Below, in pieces: positions 60,591 to 64,000 of a DNA stretch of 64,000 nt (position 1 is its first letter; every line of letters starts with the position of its first letter). The position numbers and the translations under genes were made by a program. The stretch lies in NCBI GenBank assembly GCA_000310025.1, contig FN649749.1:1589398-1653397 (forward strand), written 5' to 3'. Source of the DNA: Ectocarpus siliculosus (taxonomy: Eukaryota; Sar; Phaeophyceae; Ectocarpales; Ectocarpaceae). The notes beneath the pieces are model-generated. The model did no database searches and had not been told where the DNA came from. It saw only the letters and a program-made list of their open reading frames with translations.

Positions 60591-63134
60591 ATGAGTGCAA
60601 ACTCGACCAAGACGGTCCTCGTCGCCGGTGGGGCTGGATGTGAGTCGCCAAGCTGCTGCTGCTACTGTGATTGTGCCTGTCCGTCTAACTGCTAGATGCA
60701 AGCTGTCGCGCGGACAGTTGTGTCGTCCGGATCGCGTTTGTTTGTTCGAGAATACTGGCGTAGGTCTGAAACTCGCAAGTCGAATGTTCAGATGTTCAGA
60801 TTCAGATCTCTCGAAACGAGTCTGTCCTGCTGACTCTCCCCGTCTTTTGCCGGCGGCCATTTTGGTGTGAATCGCAGCGCGGTTGTGGGGGCGGGTGAGC
60901 CTGTTGGTGCCCGTGTGTGTGTTGTTGGTTTGGTAGGCCCTTGAGAGTTTTCGCTCACGCCTGCTCTGTCGTTGACACCCCGCGCGATGACCGGTACATA
61001 ATATTCCAGGAGCATGCATACTTCGAAGTACTAAGTGGTATCAACCACAGAGGAGATGCACTGCTGCAGTTGTTCTGTGCCTACCGTATCTGCGTGCATC
61101 TCACGTTGGGCATGATAACCAGCCGGTGCGTGAGCATACAGATATATTACCCCGCTCATGTATGCGAGCACGAGCCACTCGCAGCTCTCGCCTCTCGGAA
61201 TTTTGGTAAATACATTGATTGTCTGCAATACAATCGGGCTGTCCACACGATCGCACCTACCTGCATCCCGCACCACGTTGCGCACCATGGCAGACCGAAC
61301 GAAAGCGCCGTGATTCCGTTCTGATAACGTAACAACGAAATTTATTCTGAACCTGTTGGTATTCTTGATGGTGGACTCTCTCACGGCTGCTGGTGTCGTG
61401 CATTCCGACGGCAGTGTGACGTACCCTGCCGCGGCCAAACCAATCAAACATTTTTTTAGCAGAGTATTGCTACAATGACGGGAAAATATTTGTTTTGAAC
61501 CACAATCTGTGATGCCTCAAAACATTCGGCGCCCTTCAGCTGCGGCTTTACCTTCGACACTTCACAGCAGTACCACTACAGATTACACCACCATACCCTT
61601 GCCTTGAAAGAGACAGATGAGAAAATCGCGAAGAAAGAGGAGCGCAAACGCTTTTATGCGCGGCAAGTGTCAAACTGCTACTTGCCGCCCAACGTGTATC
61701 AGGCACGCATTTGATCTTCAAACTTTTGCACCCGGGGCGTACCCCGTTGTTTAACTGGGTGAATACACGCCCAGTGATAACTACTGTATATACCCTATGG
61801 TATGCTTATTGCAAATGGAGAAAAATAATCCAATAATTGGGGGAAAACTGCCTTCAATATATTTCATGCCCCGCGACCAGCATGCGCGTGTGGGTGCTTT
61901 CCAAGAAAATACGATGACTTACGGCGGGCGTTCATGCCGGCTTTATTCCACACAAGAGGACGCTGAGCTGCTCATCGACATGCCATGTGTGGTACTTTTC
62001 GTGTGCATGTACCTTTCTCTTTCTCTCTTTCCTGATGTGTGTCCCTGCCCCCCCCCCTCCTTCTCTCATTTTCTTCCTTGCAGATATCGGTAGCCACACG
62101 GTGGTTCTCCTGCTTGAGGCTGGCTACAACGTCGTCGTCGCTGATAACCTCTGCAACTCCAGGCAAGCACAAGCACATACGCGTGAGATACGTAGCCCTC
62201 TTGTTTGTTTGCGGGTTCCTTCCACTAAAAAAACGGACCTGATGATTTGATCTCCCGGTTCATCTATATACCTGGGCGCAAGTTCCTCTGTGCCTTTTAT
62301 GTAGCTTTACAAACTTCGGAGTGTTCATGTTAATTTTTAGTTAGTTCAGCTCCGCTAGCTAGCAGCTTCTGCCTGCCCCGCGGCCTCGCCTCTCCTTGAC
62401 TGAAGGGCTCTGATATAGTCCCGGGCGTCGCGCAGAGTAAACCGTCTGCTGCGCGGTACGGAGAAACGTGAGAACCTGTATCGTACGAGTTCACCAACGT
62501 CGCGAGAGGGACAGCCTGAAACGCTTCCGGTGTGCGGGCACCGCAACCGTTTCAGCTTCTTCTTTTTTTCTGCCCTACTGACTGACACAATAAATCCACC
62601 TCTCCACAAAGAGTCCAAGACAAATTTAGCAGTGGTAGCGGAAGCACTACCTCTGTTGAAGCTTTCGTTTTCTCGCCCCCCGAACCTGCAAAAGAAAAAT
62701 ATTCTTGTAAAAGAACAGTACAGTGGCGGCTACGGTTTAAGAGAGGCTAATGAAGAGAAAGTACTTATTTTAAGAGAGTCAAACTGGCTTGTCACCTACC
62801 ATGAGAAATACATACATTTCACAGCAGTACGGCTCAAGAGAAAACCGGATTTAAGAGAGAAATATTGGCTTGTCACCACCATCTCTCAAACCGTAGCCGC
62901 CATTGTATGTTCTTGTAAGATAAAACATGTCCTCACAAGAGATACCAACGTTGCACGCGCGCACACACATGAACGCGCAGCGAGGAGAGCCTGAGGCGCG
63001 TGCGCGTGCTGACCGGCTGCGCGCCGGAGAGGCTGGTGTTCCACAACGTTGACCTCTGCGACGCGGCCGCCCTGGGCAAGGTGCTCGAGGCCTGCCCGCA
63101 ATTCCACTCGTGCATCCACTTCGCCGGCCTCAAG
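60591..63134 (+). CDS. GALE: UDP-glucose 4-epimerase, first three exons (truncated by the window)
   Basis: The enzyme interconverts UDP-glucose and UDP-galactose with bound NAD, and is cytosolic. Exons: 60591-60639 (MSANSTKTVLVAGGAG), 62084-62162 and 62981-63134. The first junction is phase 1 and restores GGAGYIGSHT, the NAD-binding glycine motif. The second exon gives LLLEAGYNVVVADNLCNS; its donor is AG followed by GCAAGC, a GC-AG intron, in phase 2. The third gives ESLRRVRVLTG, VFHNVDLCD and IHFAGLK, the conserved loop before the substrate site, and ends at a GTGTGG donor. The catalytic YxxxK and the rest of the protein lie beyond the window or in its unreadable end. Intron 2 contains an inverted-repeat element and intron 3 begins with a copy of the dispersed element. 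Confidence 0.92.
62705..62919. mobile_element. MITE-like inverted-repeat element in GALE intron 2
   Basis: About 215 bases with ~40-base imperfect terminal inverted repeats. The left arm has AGTGGCGGCTACGGTTTAAG and the right arm, reversed, AATGGCGGCTACGGTTTGAG. Internal sub-repeats include TTGGCTTGTCACC. No coding capacity. Target-site duplication is not clear because the inverted repeat extends into AAGAACA at both ends. Confidence 0.65.
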
Positions 63135-63142
63135 GTGTGGGG

Positions 63143-63221
63143 AGTCGTGCACGCCGTAGTCGTTAGACTGTTGACCTCATGTCCCTACAAAGCCGGGGCG
63201 GAGCACGCCGGGTTCTCACTG
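63143..63221 (+). mobile_element. Dispersed element, copy 3 (short, in GALE intron 3)
   Basis: GTCGTGCACGCCGTAGTCGT through GAGCACGCCGGGTTCTCACT matches the 5' part of the elements at 5.42 and 24.69 kb. It starts 8 bases after the splice donor. Confidence 0.7.
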
Positions 63222-63710
63222 TGGTATGGGGCGTGTATTCGTGTCTTAATGGTTGCGTTGGCTGAGAGTGAGCCACGAAACACACCAGTCTCACATGTGC
63301 GAATAAAGTCAATAGGTGACAAAAGTAGGAGGCGGAGCGGGTAGGTGTTTTTTTTTTGGGGGGGAAGCGATTTCTTGCGCGTGTGAACAGTGTTCTGGCA
63401 ACCCCCGGTTCGGCTCCTGGCATGTCTTTCTCCCAGGCTCGCCGGTGGGCCTGATACCGGTATATTTTTTTTCATGCATGAGGGAGCACTGCTGTTGTTC
63501 CCACCCCCCCTCTAACGCTGACACAACCGCTGGTCAACTTTCCCGTTGATCGCGAACATTTCTCGTGGACGCCGTCTCTTTGGTGGTATGTGCCTGACTT
63601 GCTGTCTCGAGCGGCGATGACCTGATTTCCACACTTAAGTCGACAGCATTGCCCCGCAGCAGCACCCGTACTACTGTATCGCGACCGAAACACAACCCCC
63701 TCCCCTCTCG

Positions 63711-64000
63711 TGACCCCCCCCCCCCCCCCCCCCCCTCTTCCCCCCGTGCTCTGTTTTTTTTTCCGGGGGGGGGTGTCCCCTCGCCGTGCCTCCCCCTTTT
63801 TTCGGGCCCCCTTGTTGGGCCCCCCTGTTTTGTTGGGGGGGGTGGGGGCGTTCCCCTGGCGGGTTTTTTTTTTTTTTCCTCTGGGCGGGGGGGGGGGGCT
63901 CTTCCCCTTCCCCCTGTCCGGGGGCGCCCTGGTGGGGGGGGGGGTTGCCCCCCCTTTTGGGGGGGGGGGGGTGCGCTTGCTTTCTTTGGGGGGGGGGGGG
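63711..64000. other. Low-quality sequence: mixed C, G and T homopolymers
   Basis: The last ~290 bases are almost only runs of C, G and T, unlike any neighbouring DNA, as expected from a poor read or contig end. No feature can be trusted here. Confidence 0.75.

Overview
The window is nuclear DNA of a complex eukaryote, most likely a brown alga (Phaeophyceae, Ectocarpus-like) or another multicellular stramenopile. The evidence is genes with many short exons and introns of 0.2-2 kb, GC near 50%, a secreted protein with six WSC domains, ribonuclease-inhibitor-type LRR genes, a plant-type 7TM-RGS receptor, and large amounts of simple and satellite DNA. Species is an inference. There are no operons, rRNA or convincing tRNA genes, and no CRISPR array. 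Splice junctions below were placed by hand from donor/acceptor motifs and checked for phase consistency; no transcript data were available.

Layout. 0.4-2.5 kb: last three exons of an RGS-domain gene on the plus strand. 3.4-3.7 kb: assembly gap. 4-9.6 kb: repeat territory, with CCATGGG palindrome arrays that share a conserved terminus, a dispersed ~0.4 kb element, a ~180-bp tandem repeat, a short-period array that switches orientation, and telomere-like motifs. 12.7-22.9 kb: 15-exon gene for an 811-residue secreted protein with six WSC domains, built by tandem duplication of a ~1.6 kb two-exon unit. 24.9-35.9 kb, minus strand: a 7TM-RGS gene, with membrane exons followed by an RGS domain whose last exons match the gene at the left edge. 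One of its introns holds a CTTCCATGGAAG palindrome array. 36-45 kb: no gene I can support, apart from repeats and a long AAC microsatellite. 45.1-53.0 kb, minus strand: two LRR gene models. 56.0-59.7 kb, minus strand: complete UDP-N-acetylglucosamine pyrophosphorylase, 552 aa. 60.6-63.1 kb, plus strand: first three exons of UDP-glucose 4-epimerase, cut off by the window. The last ~290 bases look like poor-quality sequence.

Functional links. UAP and GALE are divergent neighbours separated by 855 bp and both make UDP-sugars (UDP-GlcNAc, UDP-galactose) used in wall polysaccharides and glycoproteins. The WSC protein is a candidate extracellular carbohydrate-binding protein. The 7TM-RGS protein would act at the plasma membrane on G-alpha. 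These proteins suit cell-surface and wall biology, but a shared pathway is only inference.

The most novel-looking items are the CCATGGG elements with a shared terminus, the WSC exon-pair array, and the tail-to-tail pair of RGS paralogues.
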